Shown: one piece after another, positions 1 through 7,254 of the stretch
Layout: the number at the start of each line of letters is the position of its first letter
Numbering within the stretch: the stretch's first letter is position 1
Assembly (NCBI GenBank): GCA_965222215.1
Contig: OZ244931.1
Coordinates: forward strand, 1 to 64,000
Direction of reading: 5' to 3'
Source: JABJAG01 sp965222215
GTDB taxonomy: Bacteria > Pseudomonadota > Alphaproteobacteria > UBA6615
Length of the DNA stretch: 64,000 nt
Position numbers and translations under genes: made by a program
Notes under the pieces: generated by a model
The model's input: only the letters and a program-made list of their open reading frames with translations
Told to the model about the DNA's origin: nothing
Databases searched by the model: none

Positions 1-491
1 GCCCCGTCGGGGTTGGTGTAGCGCCGCGCGAGCGGTTCGCCGCCGGCACAGGTCTGGGGCACCGCGTCGAAGATGCCTGTCGCCATCAGTTCGGCCCGGT
101 CGCGCTCGATATAGTCGGACGTCACCGGCGGGTTGGCCGCGATATAGAAAACGCCGCCGCCGGCATCGTTCTGGGGGCTCACCGACGGGCGAAATAGCAG
201 CTTCACGTTGATGTCGGGCCCGCCGATGGCGGCGAGACGGTCGCCGATATCGTCCGCCGTCTCGCCGCGAAACTCGCGGAGGATCGGTTCGAGGCTCGTG
301 GCGATGAGCCGGCCTTCCTCCTGCACGCTGCGCTGGAGCAGTTCGGTCCGTTCCTGGTCGGCGCTGCGGAACTGGGCGTAGAGAACCACCGGGACCGTGA
401 CGAGGATCGCGATCAGCAGGGCGAGCTTGGTGGCGAAAGAGCGCCACAGCGTGCCGGCCCGCCGCCACCCGCCTGTCGCGCCCCTAGCCAT
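1..491 (-). CDS. Sensor histidine kinase, N-terminal part (cut by window edge)
   Basis: The open frame runs off the left edge, so only about 163 N-terminal residues are seen. A basic start (MARGATGGWRR) is followed by one membrane segment at about residues 20-41 (LALLIAILVTVPVVLYA) and then a soluble, probably periplasmic, region beginning FRSADQERTELLQRS. No HAMP, H-box or ATPase domain is visible because they would lie outside the window. Kinase identity is inferred from its place directly after an OmpR-type response regulator: its ATG overlaps the regulator's stop by 8 bases, so the two are probably translationally coupled. The periplasmic region would be the sensing part; no ligand can be named. 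Confidence 0.7.
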   Translation of the reverse strand, partial: MARGATGGWRRAGTLWRSFATKLALLIAILVTVPVVLYAQFRSADQERTELLQRSVQEEGRLIATSLEPILREFRGETADDIGDRLAAIGGPDINVKLLFRPSVSPQNDAGGGVFYIAANPPVTSDYIERDRAELMATGIFDAVPQTCAGGEPLARRYTNPDG

Positions 492-1275
492 CGCCGCCGG
501 TGCGCGTGGCCCAGCGGTAGCCGAACCCGGTGTAGGTCTCGATGGCGGCGAAATCGGGATCGACGTCGCGGAACTTCTGGCGGATGCGCTTGATGAAGGT
601 GCGCACGTTGCTGCGGTAGCCGTCGTCGCCCGCGCCCGCGATGAAGCCCGCGCCGTGGACGAGATCGTAGATCTCACGGTAGCGGATGTCGGTGCCGGCA
701 TGCGCCGCCAGGTGATGGACGATCTTGAACTCGGTCAGGGTCAGGTCGACGCGTTCGCCCCGCCAGAGCGCGCGGCTGGAAGGCGGATCGAGCTGCAGCG
801 CACCGACGGCCAGCTCGCCGCCGGCCCCGTTCGTGCCGCGGTCTTCGGGCGGGTCCTGCCGGTCGAGGATCAGCTCGATCCGCCGCCGCAGGATCGCGAA
901 GCTGCGCGACTTCTCGACGAAATCCACCGCGCCGCCCAGCAGCGCCGCCTCTTCGTAGATCTGGTCCGAGAGCACCGTCAGGAAGACGACCGGTACGTCG
1001 ATCTCGCGCGCGCGCAGTTGTTTGAGCACCTCAATGCCGTTCATCTCCGGCATTTTCCAGTCGAGCAGGATGAGGTCGCCGTGTCCCGGGTCGGCGGGCG
1101 CGGCGCCCTCCAGATGCGAAAGCACGGCGGGCCCGTTCGAAAACCCGCTGACCCGGAAGCCGGCGTCGATCAGGTTCTGCTCCAGGGATTCGCGAAGCAG
1201 GGCGTCGTCGTCGACGATCAGCACGTGGACGGGGGCCGGGTCGTCCACGGCGCGAAGGTTAGCTGCTGCCGCCAT
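484..1275 (-). CDS. OmpR-family response regulator
   Basis: Cytoplasmic two-component regulator of 263 residues. The receiver domain has the acidic cluster DDD at about 22-24, the phosphoacceptor Asp near 72 in LILLDWKMP, a Thr in VVFLTVLSD and the Lys in VEKS. The C-terminal winged helix (about 165-258) contains the LTLTEFKIVHHLAAH and NVRTFIKRIRQKF elements and ends in GFGYRW. The ATG at 1275 is chosen over one 27 bases upstream because GAGGAGC lies just before it. It overlaps the end of the upstream lipoprotein gene by 17 bases and is followed by the kinase, which implies one lipoprotein-regulator-kinase transcript. It resembles ChvI in the receiver, but the DNA-binding half is not close enough for me to use that name. 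Confidence 0.88.
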   Translation of the reverse strand: MAAAANLRAVDDPAPVHVLIVDDDALLRESLEQNLIDAGFRVSGFSNGPAVLSHLEGAAPADPGHGDLILLDWKMPEMNGIEVLKQLRAREIDVPVVFLTVLSDQIYEEAALLGGAVDFVEKSRSFAILRRRIELILDRQDPPEDRGTNGAGGELAVGALQLDPPSSRALWRGERVDLTLTEFKIVHHLAAHAGTDIRYREIYDLVHGAGFIAGAGDDGYRSNVRTFIKRIRQKFRDVDPDFAAIETYTGFGYRWATRTGGDG

Positions 1276-1831
1276 TGCGCTCCTCATGGATGGCCGCGAC
1301 ACAGGCGTTCAGCGCCTTGCCGTCGGTGGTCTTCGCGGCGCCCGGTTCGGCGGCCGCCACATCGTAGGCCAGGATGCGCCGTTCGCGGGTCTCGATGTCC
1401 TCGAAGAAAAACAGGTCGAGCGTGCAGCGCTCGCTGACATAGTGCCAGCGGGTCGAGGGCTGGCGGCGGATCACGAAGTGCGGCGGGCCGAACAGGCGTT
1501 CGGCCTCGGCCTCGGCCATGCCGACGACGGTTTCGGGCTGGACCGGCTCGCGTTTCGGTTTTGCGGGGGGGGCGGCGGCAATGGCGCGTTTCGGAGCCTT
1601 CGGCTTGTCGCGCGGTTCGGCGGCGCCGGTGTCGTCCGGGCCGGGCGGGGCGAGCGCGGGGTCGAAGGTCGCGGCGCGTTCGTCGGGGCGGGTGTCGTTC
1701 CGCAGACCGTCGAACAGGTCGAGCGCCGAACACGCGCCCAGCGCGAAAGCCGCGAACACAAGGGCGGCGGCGCGCGCCGCGTAACGTTCGGCGGCCCCGG
1801 CGAAGCCGATCGATCCAACTGCCTGTCTCAC
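1259..1831 (-). CDS. Putative lipoprotein, first gene of a two-component operon
   Basis: 190 residues, exported and lipidated: a hydrophobic stretch (AALVFAAFALGAC) ends in a lipobox with Cys at about 34. A Pro/Ala/Lys-rich linker to about residue 95 leads to a compact C-terminal domain with the pattern ERLFGPP-x-F-x-x-R, W-H-Y, C-T-L-D-L-F-F-F and a late Cys (NACVAAI). The two domain cysteines could form a disulphide. GTG at 1831 is preferred to TTG at 1834 because GGAG sits 7 bases before it. The same layout (lipobox, linker, G-x-P-x-x-x-R, C-x-x-x-x-F, late Cys) recurs in the lipoprotein at 21343-21738. Function is unknown; the neighbours suggest it serves envelope sensing with the kinase. 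Confidence 0.75.
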   Translation of the reverse strand: MRQAVGSIGFAGAAERYAARAAALVFAAFALGACSALDLFDGLRNDTRPDERAATFDPALAPPGPDDTGAAEPRDKPKAPKRAIAAAPPAKPKREPVQPETVVGMAEAEAERLFGPPHFVIRRQPSTRWHYVSERCTLDLFFFEDIETRERRILAYDVAAAEPGAAKTTDGKALNACVAAIHEERNGGSS

Positions 1832-1932
1832 CAAAGCACTCCGGCTTCGAAACAGCGGCCCCCAAACCGCTATGCGGGATTCCTATTGATCACGACTCCC
1901 CGATCAAGTGGTAGCCGGGCCGGGCAAATGAC

Positions 1933-1942
1933 ACAACGTTGT
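1933..1942. promoter_or_regulatory. Palindrome in divergent intergenic region (possible operator)
   Basis: A 10-base perfect palindrome, ACAACGTTGT, lies between the divergent lipoprotein operon and the gene starting near 1972. It is flanked by weaker symmetric bases (TGAC to the left, CACA to the right). A regulator-binding role is inference from symmetry and position only. Confidence 0.25.
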
Positions 1943-1971
1943 CACAGCCTTGATTCAACCCGGCACGGGGA

Positions 1972-2520
1972 TTGTCGCGTACAAATTTCGATGAATTGTT
2001 CAGAAACATCACGGCGCAAGGCCGGGAATCCGGGGTTCCGATGGAATATCGCGACGATTTTCGAAACGCATGGCAGAACGGCGCGTCCCGGGATGTCCCC
2101 GCCGATGCAAACGCGTCCGGCGGGCGGGCCGCCGCCCGCACGGCGTTCGTCGACCGCCTGGCGAAGACCCTGCCGCGCCTGTCGATGACGAACGTGCCGA
2201 TGCGGGTGTTCGAGGTCTCCTCGCCGACGCACATGGCCGGCTCGCTCGGCCTGCGGCTTCGCGCCGTCCTGGGGGAGGCGTGTGAAATCGCCGAGATCGA
2301 CGCCAGTTCGGTGGGTGTCTTGTTCTACGGGCCTCCCGCCGGAAACGGCCGCCGGTGCTTCGTGGACGCGCTGCGCGCGCTCGCCGGCGAGATTCCGCTG
2401 ACGGTGCGCATGCTGGACCTTTCGAGCACGGAGATATCCGACCCCGCCGACCTGACCGGCGCGCTGCGGCGCGCACCGGAAGTCGAGATGCCGGCGCCCG
2501 CGCGGATTCTCGCGGCCTGA
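1972..2520 (+). CDS. Hypothetical protein
   Basis: I do not recognise this gene. It encodes up to 182 residues from a TTG at 1972; an in-frame ATG at 2041 (MEYRDDFRNAWQ) would give 159 residues, and neither has a clearly spaced ribosome site. There is no signal peptide or membrane segment. The C-terminal half (about 75-165) alternates hydrophobic strands and helices: SLGLRLRAVLG, SVGVLFYGPPAG, FVDALRALAG, LTVRMLDLSS. That suggests an alpha/beta domain. The gene is monocistronic, divergent from the lipoprotein operon and convergent with the amidohydrolase. Codon use is like that of its neighbours. Confidence 0.6.
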   Translation: MSRTNFDELFRNITAQGRESGVPMEYRDDFRNAWQNGASRDVPADANASGGRAAARTAFVDRLAKTLPRLSMTNVPMRVFEVSSPTHMAGSLGLRLRAVLGEACEIAEIDASSVGVLFYGPPAGNGRRCFVDALRALAGEIPLTVRMLDLSSTEISDPADLTGALRRAPEVEMPAPARILAA

Positions 2521-2534
2521 CGCTGCGCGGTACC

Positions 2535-2554
2535 CCGCCCGCTCAGGCGGGCGG
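2535..2554. terminator. Hairpin between convergent genes
   Basis: A 7 bp GC stem (CCGCCCG / CGGGCGG, loop CTCAGG) spans the end of the amidohydrolase and the 22-base convergent gap. There is no T-run, so intrinsic termination is uncertain. Confidence 0.35.
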
Positions 2555-3412
2555 AAACCCGAACAGCTCCGCCGGGTTGTCGACCAGGATTTTCTTGCGC
2601 TGCGCCTCGTCGGGCGCCCATTCGAGCAGCAGGTCGAGAAGGTCGCCGTCGTTCGGCATCGCCTCGAAGTGGTCCGGGTGCGGCCAGTCCGACCCCCACA
2701 TCACCCGGTCCGGGTTGCGCTCGATGAGCGCTTTCGCGAAGGGCCAGGTGTCCCTGTAGGGCAGGTCCGGCTCGGCGGTGAAGCGCATCGGCCCGGAGAT
2801 CTTCACCCAGCAGCGCCCGGTGTCGAGGCAGTCGAGCACCGCGCGGAAGCCGGGCGCGTCGATGCCCAGTTCGGCGGGCTGCCAGCCCATATGGTCGATC
2901 ACGAAGTTGCCGGGGACCGTCAGCATCTGCTGGTGCCAGTCCGCCGCCTCCTCGGGCCCGCGGAACCAGAACTGCGGGTGCCAGCCGAACGCGTGCAGCC
3001 GGTGGATCAGGTCCATGTCGATCTCGGGACTGAAGCGGTAGGCGAACCGCATCCCGACGACGCCCATGTCGGTCAGGATTTCGAGCTCCCGGTCCGTGAT
3101 ACTCGGGTGGACCATGGCAATGCCCCGCAACCGGTCGGGTTCGCGGGCGAGCGCGTGCAGCATGTACTCGTATGTGTGGCCCTGGACGATCGACTGCACG
3201 ATCACCCCGCGCTCGATGCCGAGCGTGTCGTGCATCCGGATCATGTCGTCGAGGGTCGAGTCCTCCACGTCCAGCGGTGAATCGGGGTGAAACGGGAACC
3301 GCTTCGCGGGCCCGTAGAGATGGAAGTGTGTGTCCGTCGCGCCGGGCGGCGCCTTCAGCTTCGGTGTCTTCGTCTCGCGCTGCGGCGGCGGCGATTTCTT
3401 TTTCCCGGTCAT
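2543..3412 (-). CDS. Amidohydrolase-2 family metal-dependent hydrolase
   Basis: 289 residues, cytoplasmic TIM-barrel hydrolase of the family that includes 2-pyrone-4,6-dicarboxylate lactonase and related decarboxylases. After a basic Lys/Pro-rich start come the metal-site motif ATDTHFHLYGP (about 25-35), a His in FVIDHMGWQ (about 173), and the C-terminal WGSDWPHPDHF (about 240-250) with the Asp expected of the family. YGPAKRFPFHP after the HxH motif is typical of the lactonase-like branch. It diverges from a vicinal-oxygen-chelate protein 107 bases away, so the two may act on successive intermediates of an aromatic or cyclic acid. The substrate cannot be told from sequence. Confidence 0.85.
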   Translation of the reverse strand: MTGKKKSPPPQRETKTPKLKAPPGATDTHFHLYGPAKRFPFHPDSPLDVEDSTLDDMIRMHDTLGIERGVIVQSIVQGHTYEYMLHALAREPDRLRGIAMVHPSITDRELEILTDMGVVGMRFAYRFSPEIDMDLIHRLHAFGWHPQFWFRGPEEAADWHQQMLTVPGNFVIDHMGWQPAELGIDAPGFRAVLDCLDTGRCWVKISGPMRFTAEPDLPYRDTWPFAKALIERNPDRVMWGSDWPHPDHFEAMPNDGDLLDLLLEWAPDEAQRKKILVDNPAELFGFPPA

Positions 3413-3481
3413 GCGGTCCCCCCCGTGGATCGACGGTCACGATTGAATCTTTTTCGCTCCGGCGCAACAATGCCCGCGAAG

Positions 3482-3491
3482 GGCGTACGCC
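3482..3491. promoter_or_regulatory. Palindrome in divergent promoter region
   Basis: GGCGTACGCC is a perfect 10-base palindrome 28 bases before the start of the VOC gene, inside the 107-base region shared with the divergent amidohydrolase. It is a candidate operator for joint control, but no local regulator gene is present to test the idea against. Confidence 0.25.
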
Positions 3492-3519
3492 AAGAACGAC
3501 GCTATCGAGGGAGAGAAGA

Positions 3520-4125
3520 ATGAACGCTGTTGCGAAAATGCCGAAGACGGCGAAGGAACGCGGGAAAGTCGCGCCGGCCAAGCTGGCCCATGTGGTGCTC
3601 CGCACGCCGCCGGAGCGCGTGAGCATGGTGCTCGACTGGTACAAGAAGGTGCTGGAGGGCGAGGCCATGTTCGAGACCGAGGGCCTCGGATTTGTCACCT
3701 ATGACACCGAACACCATCGTGTCGCGGTGCTCGGCCTGCCGGGCATCAAGGAACATGTCGATGGCCACGCCGGTATGCACCACATGGCCTTCACCTACGC
3801 GAACCTTGGCGACCTGATGCACACCTACAACCGGCTCAAGGACGAGCACGACATCAAGCCGGAGTTCTGCATCAACCACGGCCCGACCACGTCGATGTAC
3901 TATTTCGACCCGGACAAGAACCAGGTCGAGCTGCAGGTCGATAACGTGCCGGAGGAGAAATTCGCCGAGTATTTCGACAGCGGCGAGTTCACCGAGAACC
4001 CCATCGGCATCAAGTTCGACCCGGATGAACTGTCCGCCCGCCTCGCGGCCGGCGAGCCGGAGGAAAAACTCCTCAAGCGCCCGGACGGAACCCCGCCGGA
4101 TCTGACGGAATTCCCGGCGAACTGA
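3520..4125 (+). CDS. Vicinal oxygen chelate (glyoxalase / extradiol dioxygenase-like) protein
   Basis: 201 residues. The ATG at 3520 is preceded by GAGGGAGAGAAG and begins the conserved region; the frame is open far upstream without homology. A VOC module of about 150 residues carries the metal-ligand pattern His in LAHVVLRT (about 24), His in MHHMAFTY (about 88) and Glu in NQVELQVDNV (about 133), as in type I extradiol dioxygenases and related enzymes. The stretch YYFDPDKNQVELQ is characteristic of the catechol-2,3-dioxygenase-like group. The C-terminal 60 residues are charged and probably flexible. It is divergent from the amidohydrolase and closed by a strong terminator, so it is a monocistronic unit. 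The reaction is inferred at family level only. Confidence 0.82.
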   Translation: MNAVAKMPKTAKERGKVAPAKLAHVVLRTPPERVSMVLDWYKKVLEGEAMFETEGLGFVTYDTEHHRVAVLGLPGIKEHVDGHAGMHHMAFTYANLGDLMHTYNRLKDEHDIKPEFCINHGPTTSMYYFDPDKNQVELQVDNVPEEKFAEYFDSGEFTENPIGIKFDPDELSARLAAGEPEEKLLKRPDGTPPDLTEFPAN

Positions 4126-4137
4126 TCGCACACGAAA

Positions 4138-4167
4138 GAAGGGGCCCCTCGGGCCCCTTCGTTTTTT
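4138..4167 (+). terminator. Rho-independent terminator
   Basis: A perfect 10 bp stem GAAGGGGCCC / GGGCCCCTTC with a 3-base loop (CTC) is followed by GTTTTTT. It starts 13 bases after the stop of the VOC gene and is the clearest intrinsic terminator in the window. Confidence 0.93.
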
Positions 4168-4185
4168 CAGAGACTCCGAAAGTCC

Positions 4186-4269
4186 GTCATTGCGAGCCGA
4201 AGGCGAAGCAATCCAGGGCGGCCCCCCCCCGAGACTGGATTGCGACGTCGCTGCGCTCCTCGCAATGAC
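4186..4269. repeat. Palindromic dispersed repeat (REP/MITE-like)
   Basis: GTCATTGCGAG at 4186-4196 is matched by CTCGCAATGAC at 4259-4269, and inner arms GCAATCCAG (4208-4216) and CTGGATTGC (4235-4243) also pair, giving an 84-base foldback. The top contains a run of nine C (4222-4230). Elements with GTCATTGCGAG ends and a GCAATCCAG inner arm are common intergenic repeats in many bacterial genomes, as far as I recall. Only one copy is seen here, so repetition in this genome is inferred. Confidence 0.75.
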
Positions 4270-4281
4270 AGCTTTTTGGGG

Positions 4282-5235
4282 TCAGTCCGCCACGTCCTCG
4301 CGGCGCTTCTCGATGGCGTCCCACACCAGCGCGGACAGGTTCACGTCGTCGTAGCGGTCGATCTCCTGGATGCCGGTGGGTGAGGTGACGTTGATTTCCG
4401 TGAGGTAGTCGCCGATCACGTCGATGCCGACGAAGATCAGCCCCTGCTCGCGCAGCGCGGGGCCGATGGCCGTGCAGATTTCCTGTTCGCGCTCGGTGAG
4501 GTCGCTGCGTTCGGCCCTCCCGCCGACATGCATGTTCGAGCGCGCCTCGCCCTCGGCGGGGATGCGGTTGATCGCGCCGACCGGCTCGCCGTCGACGAGG
4601 ATGATCCGCTTGTCGCCCTGGCGCACCTCCGGCAGGTATTTCTGGACGATCACCGGCTCGCGGTACATCTCGGTGAACATCTCCAGCAGCGAGTTCAGGT
4701 TCTCGTCGCCCGGCGTGATGTGGAACACGCCGGCGCCGCCGTTGCCGTAGAGCGGCTTGACGATGATGTCCTCGTGCTTCTCGCGGAACTTGAGAATCTC
4801 TTCCGGCGAGGAGCTGATCAGGGTCGGCGGCATGACGCCGTCGAAGTGGGTCACGAACAGTTTCTCCGGCGCGTTGCGGACGGAGACCGGGTCGTTCACG
4901 ACGAGCGTCTGCGGGTGGACGTGTTCGAGGATATGCGTGGCGGTGATGTAGGCCATGTCGAACGGCGGGTCCTGGCGCATCAGCACCACGTCGAGCCCGG
5001 CAAGGTCGAGGGTCTGCGCGTCGCCGAAAGTGAAGTGGTTGCCGTTCTCGCGCCGGACCTGCAGCGGGCGGGCCTTTGCGATCACCCGGCCCTCGCGCAG
5101 CGACAGGTCCTGCGGCAGGTAGTGATACAGCCCGTGGCCGCGCGACTGGGCTTCCAGCGCGAGGGCGAAGGTCGAATCGCCATCGATATCGATGTCTTCG
5201 ATCGGGTCCATCTGGATGGCGACGGCAAGGCTCAT
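4282..5235 (-). CDS. gshB: Glutathione synthetase
   Basis: 317 residues, the normal bacterial length. It joins gamma-glutamylcysteine and glycine with ATP in the cytoplasm, the second step of glutathione synthesis. The N-terminal pre-ATP-grasp domain starts LAVAIQMDPIEDIDI and includes MRQDPPFDMAYITATH (about 87-102). The ATP-grasp domain has IIVKPLYGNGGAGVF (about 155-169), VQKYLPEV, and the C-terminal INVTSPTGIQEI (about 279-290). It lies downstream of the rsmI-yraN-BON-SirB1 genes on the same strand, an order often seen in alphaproteobacteria, with an 83-base gap to the SirB1-like gene. No gshA is in the window. Confidence 0.96.
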   Translation of the reverse strand: MSLAVAIQMDPIEDIDIDGDSTFALALEAQSRGHGLYHYLPQDLSLREGRVIAKARPLQVRRENGNHFTFGDAQTLDLAGLDVVLMRQDPPFDMAYITATHILEHVHPQTLVVNDPVSVRNAPEKLFVTHFDGVMPPTLISSSPEEILKFREKHEDIIVKPLYGNGGAGVFHITPGDENLNSLLEMFTEMYREPVIVQKYLPEVRQGDKRIILVDGEPVGAINRIPAEGEARSNMHVGGRAERSDLTEREQEICTAIGPALREQGLIFVGIDVIGDYLTEINVTSPTGIQEIDRYDDVNLSALVWDAIEKRREDVAD

Positions 5236-5318
5236 GGCGGGCGGGCTCCGGGGTGTTTGACCGGATGCAATCTAGGGATTTTCACGGGCTTGGCAAACGC
5301 CGCGCTGCGAGCGTCGTA

Positions 5319-6164
5319 TCAGTTGAGCCGCGTCCGGATGTCGTTCATGAGGCCCGCGACCCGTGCCTTTTCGCCCGGGTGTTCGCTCAGGTCGTGGCAG
5401 TGTTCGAAGGCGAGCAGCGCCGCGCGCAGATTGCCGAGATGGGCGTTCAGCACGCCCGCCTCGTGCCAGAGCGATGGCTCGCCGGGCGCGAACAGGAGCA
5501 TGTCCTCGACGGACTGCAGCCCCTCCGTGATCCGATCGGCCTTGAGCAACCGGATCTTCCGGTTGTTCTCGAGCCGGATGAGGATGTCGCGGTTGCCCGC
5601 CGGGGCATAGTGTTCGGGGGCGAGTTCGGCGTCGGGACCGTGGGTGGCCTTCAGCAGCTCGCGCAGTTCGGCAGCGGTAACCTCGGCCCCGCCGTTGAAG
5701 GGGTCGAGGATCATCCGGGCGCCGCCGTCGTCGAGCCGGATCAGGAAATGGCCGGGAAAGTTCAGCCCGCAAATGTCCCAGCCGAGCGCGCGACCGCAGT
5801 GGATGTGCAGGATGCCGAGCGCGATGGGCAGGCCCCTGCGCCGGTCGATCACCCGCATGAGGTTGGCATTCTGCAGGTCGTCGTAGGTCTGCCGGTCGCC
5901 CGCGTAGCCGAACACGCCGTGGACGGCGTCCGCCAGCGCGCTTTGACGCCCCTCCAGGCTGCCGGAGGTACTGCCGGGGTGGGTTTTCACGGCGTTCGCA
6001 AGTTCGCCCAGATGGTCCCGGTAACGGGCGAGCGAGACCCCGGCGCGCTCGCGCGCGGCGAGAAGCAGGGCGGCCTCGGCCAGATCGATCCCGGCGTCGT
6101 CGAGCCCCGCGAGGCGTTGCAGCGCGGCCTTGTGGTCGGGGTCGGACACGCCGCCGGACGCCAA
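5319..6164 (-). CDS. SirB1 family protein (transglutaminase-like core plus TPR)
   Basis: 281 residues from a TTG 7 bases after the stop of the BON gene; GTG at 6149 is an alternative and no ribosome site decides. The central SirB1/YchA-type transglutaminase-like domain includes MRVIDRRRGLPIALGILHIH (about 102-121), INFPGHF-like GLNFPGHFLIRL and ILDPFNGG (about 152-159). The C-terminal third (about 205-275) has helical repeats like tetratricopeptide units. Catalytic activity has not been established for the family, as far as I know, so the biochemical role is open. Its place between envelope genes and gshB is conserved in related bacteria, and it is probably co-transcribed with the BON lipoprotein gene. 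Confidence 0.85.
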   Translation of the reverse strand: MASGGVSDPDHKAALQRLAGLDDAGIDLAEAALLLAARERAGVSLARYRDHLGELANAVKTHPGSTSGSLEGRQSALADAVHGVFGYAGDRQTYDDLQNANLMRVIDRRRGLPIALGILHIHCGRALGWDICGLNFPGHFLIRLDDGGARMILDPFNGGAEVTAAELRELLKATHGPDAELAPEHYAPAGNRDILIRLENNRKIRLLKADRITEGLQSVEDMLLFAPGEPSLWHEAGVLNAHLGNLRAALLAFEHCHDLSEHPGEKARVAGLMNDIRTRLN

Positions 6165-6171
6165 CGAAACG

Positions 6172-6849
6172 CTAGCGCTGCGCGGCGGGTTTCTCCGCCG
6201 GCTCGCCCGCCGGTTCTCCTGCGGGACGTGCGACGCGGCGCGGGTCGTCCTTCATGATCACATGGCTGACGACACGTTTGACGTTGGGGATATTGCGTGT
6301 GACGCGGAAGACCCGGTCGAGTTCGGCCCGGTCCTGCGCGACGCCCAGCAGGTAGACGGTACCGGCCACCGAGCGGGTCGAGTAGTTGATCGAGTCGATC
6401 TCGCTGTCGAACAGCAGTTCCGAGTCGAGCCGTGCGTTGATCAGCGCGTCGTTGGCGAAATCGTCCAGCGCGCCGGCGTTGGAAATCTCGACCTCGTTGA
6501 TGACCTCGCGCACGCCGTCGGCCTGCCAGGCCAGCCGGATGGCCTCGTCCGCATTCTTCTGGTCGGGCACCCGGCCCGAGACCAATACCCGTCCCTCGTA
6601 GATCTGGAGATTCAGGCGATTGAAGGTGTCGAAGTCCGAGTTGAGCCAGGCCTCGTTGATCTCGACCCGGATCAGCGTGTCCTTGCCCGCGCCGCGCAGG
6701 CCGCGCTCCTCGGCGGCGGCGACGCCCGCCGTGGCCCCCGCCCCGACCGCCATGCCCGCCGGGGTGCAGGCCGCGAGCGTCAGCGCGCCGGCCACGGCGA
6801 GGCCGGCCAGACGAAGGAGGCGAGGGGTATCGGGTGAGGAAAGATTCAT
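6172..6849 (-). CDS. BON-domain lipoprotein (DolP/YraP-like)
   Basis: 225 residues with a lipobox signal peptide (VAGALTLAACTPAG, Cys about 28) and a Gly/Ala-rich stretch, then two BON domains: about 57-120 (LIRVEINEAW ... VLVSGRVPDQ) and about 130-200 (INARLDSELLF ... VYLLGVAQDR). This is the double-BON layout of DolP (YraP), an outer-membrane lipoprotein of enterobacteria that binds anionic phospholipid and helps envelope integrity. The C-terminal 25 residues are repetitive Pro/Ala/Glu. GGAG lies 7 bases before the ATG. In Escherichia coli yraP is near yraN, lpoA and rsmI, the same partners as here, which supports the assignment. Confidence 0.88.
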   Translation of the reverse strand: MNLSSPDTPRLLRLAGLAVAGALTLAACTPAGMAVGAGATAGVAAAEERGLRGAGKDTLIRVEINEAWLNSDFDTFNRLNLQIYEGRVLVSGRVPDQKNADEAIRLAWQADGVREVINEVEISNAGALDDFANDALINARLDSELLFDSEIDSINYSTRSVAGTVYLLGVAQDRAELDRVFRVTRNIPNVKRVVSHVIMKDDPRRVARPAGEPAGEPAEKPAAQR

Positions 6850-6876
6850 CGTGAAGCTCCGGAAACCGGTTGCAGA

Positions 6877-7254
6877 CTAGTCGATTCGCCACGCGTCGGG
6901 CACGTGCCGGGGAAGGCGCCCCGGCGCCACGAGCATGGCGTCGAAGCGGAATATGTGGTCGCTGTAGCGCGGATTTGCGGCAAGAAAATGTTCCGCGGCC
7001 CGGGCGATGCGCCCGCGCTGATGCGTGCTGATCGAGAAGGCCGCATCGTCGAGCCGGGCGCGGGCCTTGACCTCGACGGCTGCGACAACCCGGCCGCGCC
7101 GGACGATCAGGTCGATCTCTCCGGCCGGGCAGCGATAGCGCCGGGCCAGCACGGCATAGCCTTTCAGGCGCAAGAAAAGCGCCGCCGATGTCTCGGCGCG
7201 CCGGCCGCGCCGTTCGGATTCCTGTCGCGTGGCGCGCCCTGGGGCGGCGTTCAT
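6877..7254 (-). CDS. YraN family (UPF0102) nuclease-like protein
   Basis: 125 residues, the usual family size. The core pattern of the restriction-endonuclease-like fold is present: an N-terminal helix with AETSAALFLRLKGY, then CPAGEIDLIVRRG (about 43-55) and VAAVEVKAR (about 57-65), giving the E/D ... ExK arrangement. The role in vivo is poorly defined; a Holliday-junction or DNA-repair link has been proposed. It overlaps the rsmI stop by 4 bases (ATGA), so the two are translated in series, as in many proteobacteria. Confidence 0.9.
   Translation of the reverse strand: MNAAPGRATRQESERRGRRAETSAALFLRLKGYAVLARRYRCPAGEIDLIVRRGRVVAAVEVKARARLDDAAFSISTHQRGRIARAAEHFLAANPRYSDHIFRFDAMLVAPGRLPRHVPDAWRID

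Noticed and set aside
484..1275. Naming the regulator ChvI and the kinase ChvG
   Set aside because: Receiver similarity is general, the neighbours (HprK, PTS, pckA) are missing, and the kinase's sensor region does not match what I know of ChvG.
4138..4269. Treating the terminator and the following foldback as one structure
   Set aside because: The terminator stem is complete with its own T-run, and the foldback has separate ends 19 bases later that match a known style of dispersed repeat.
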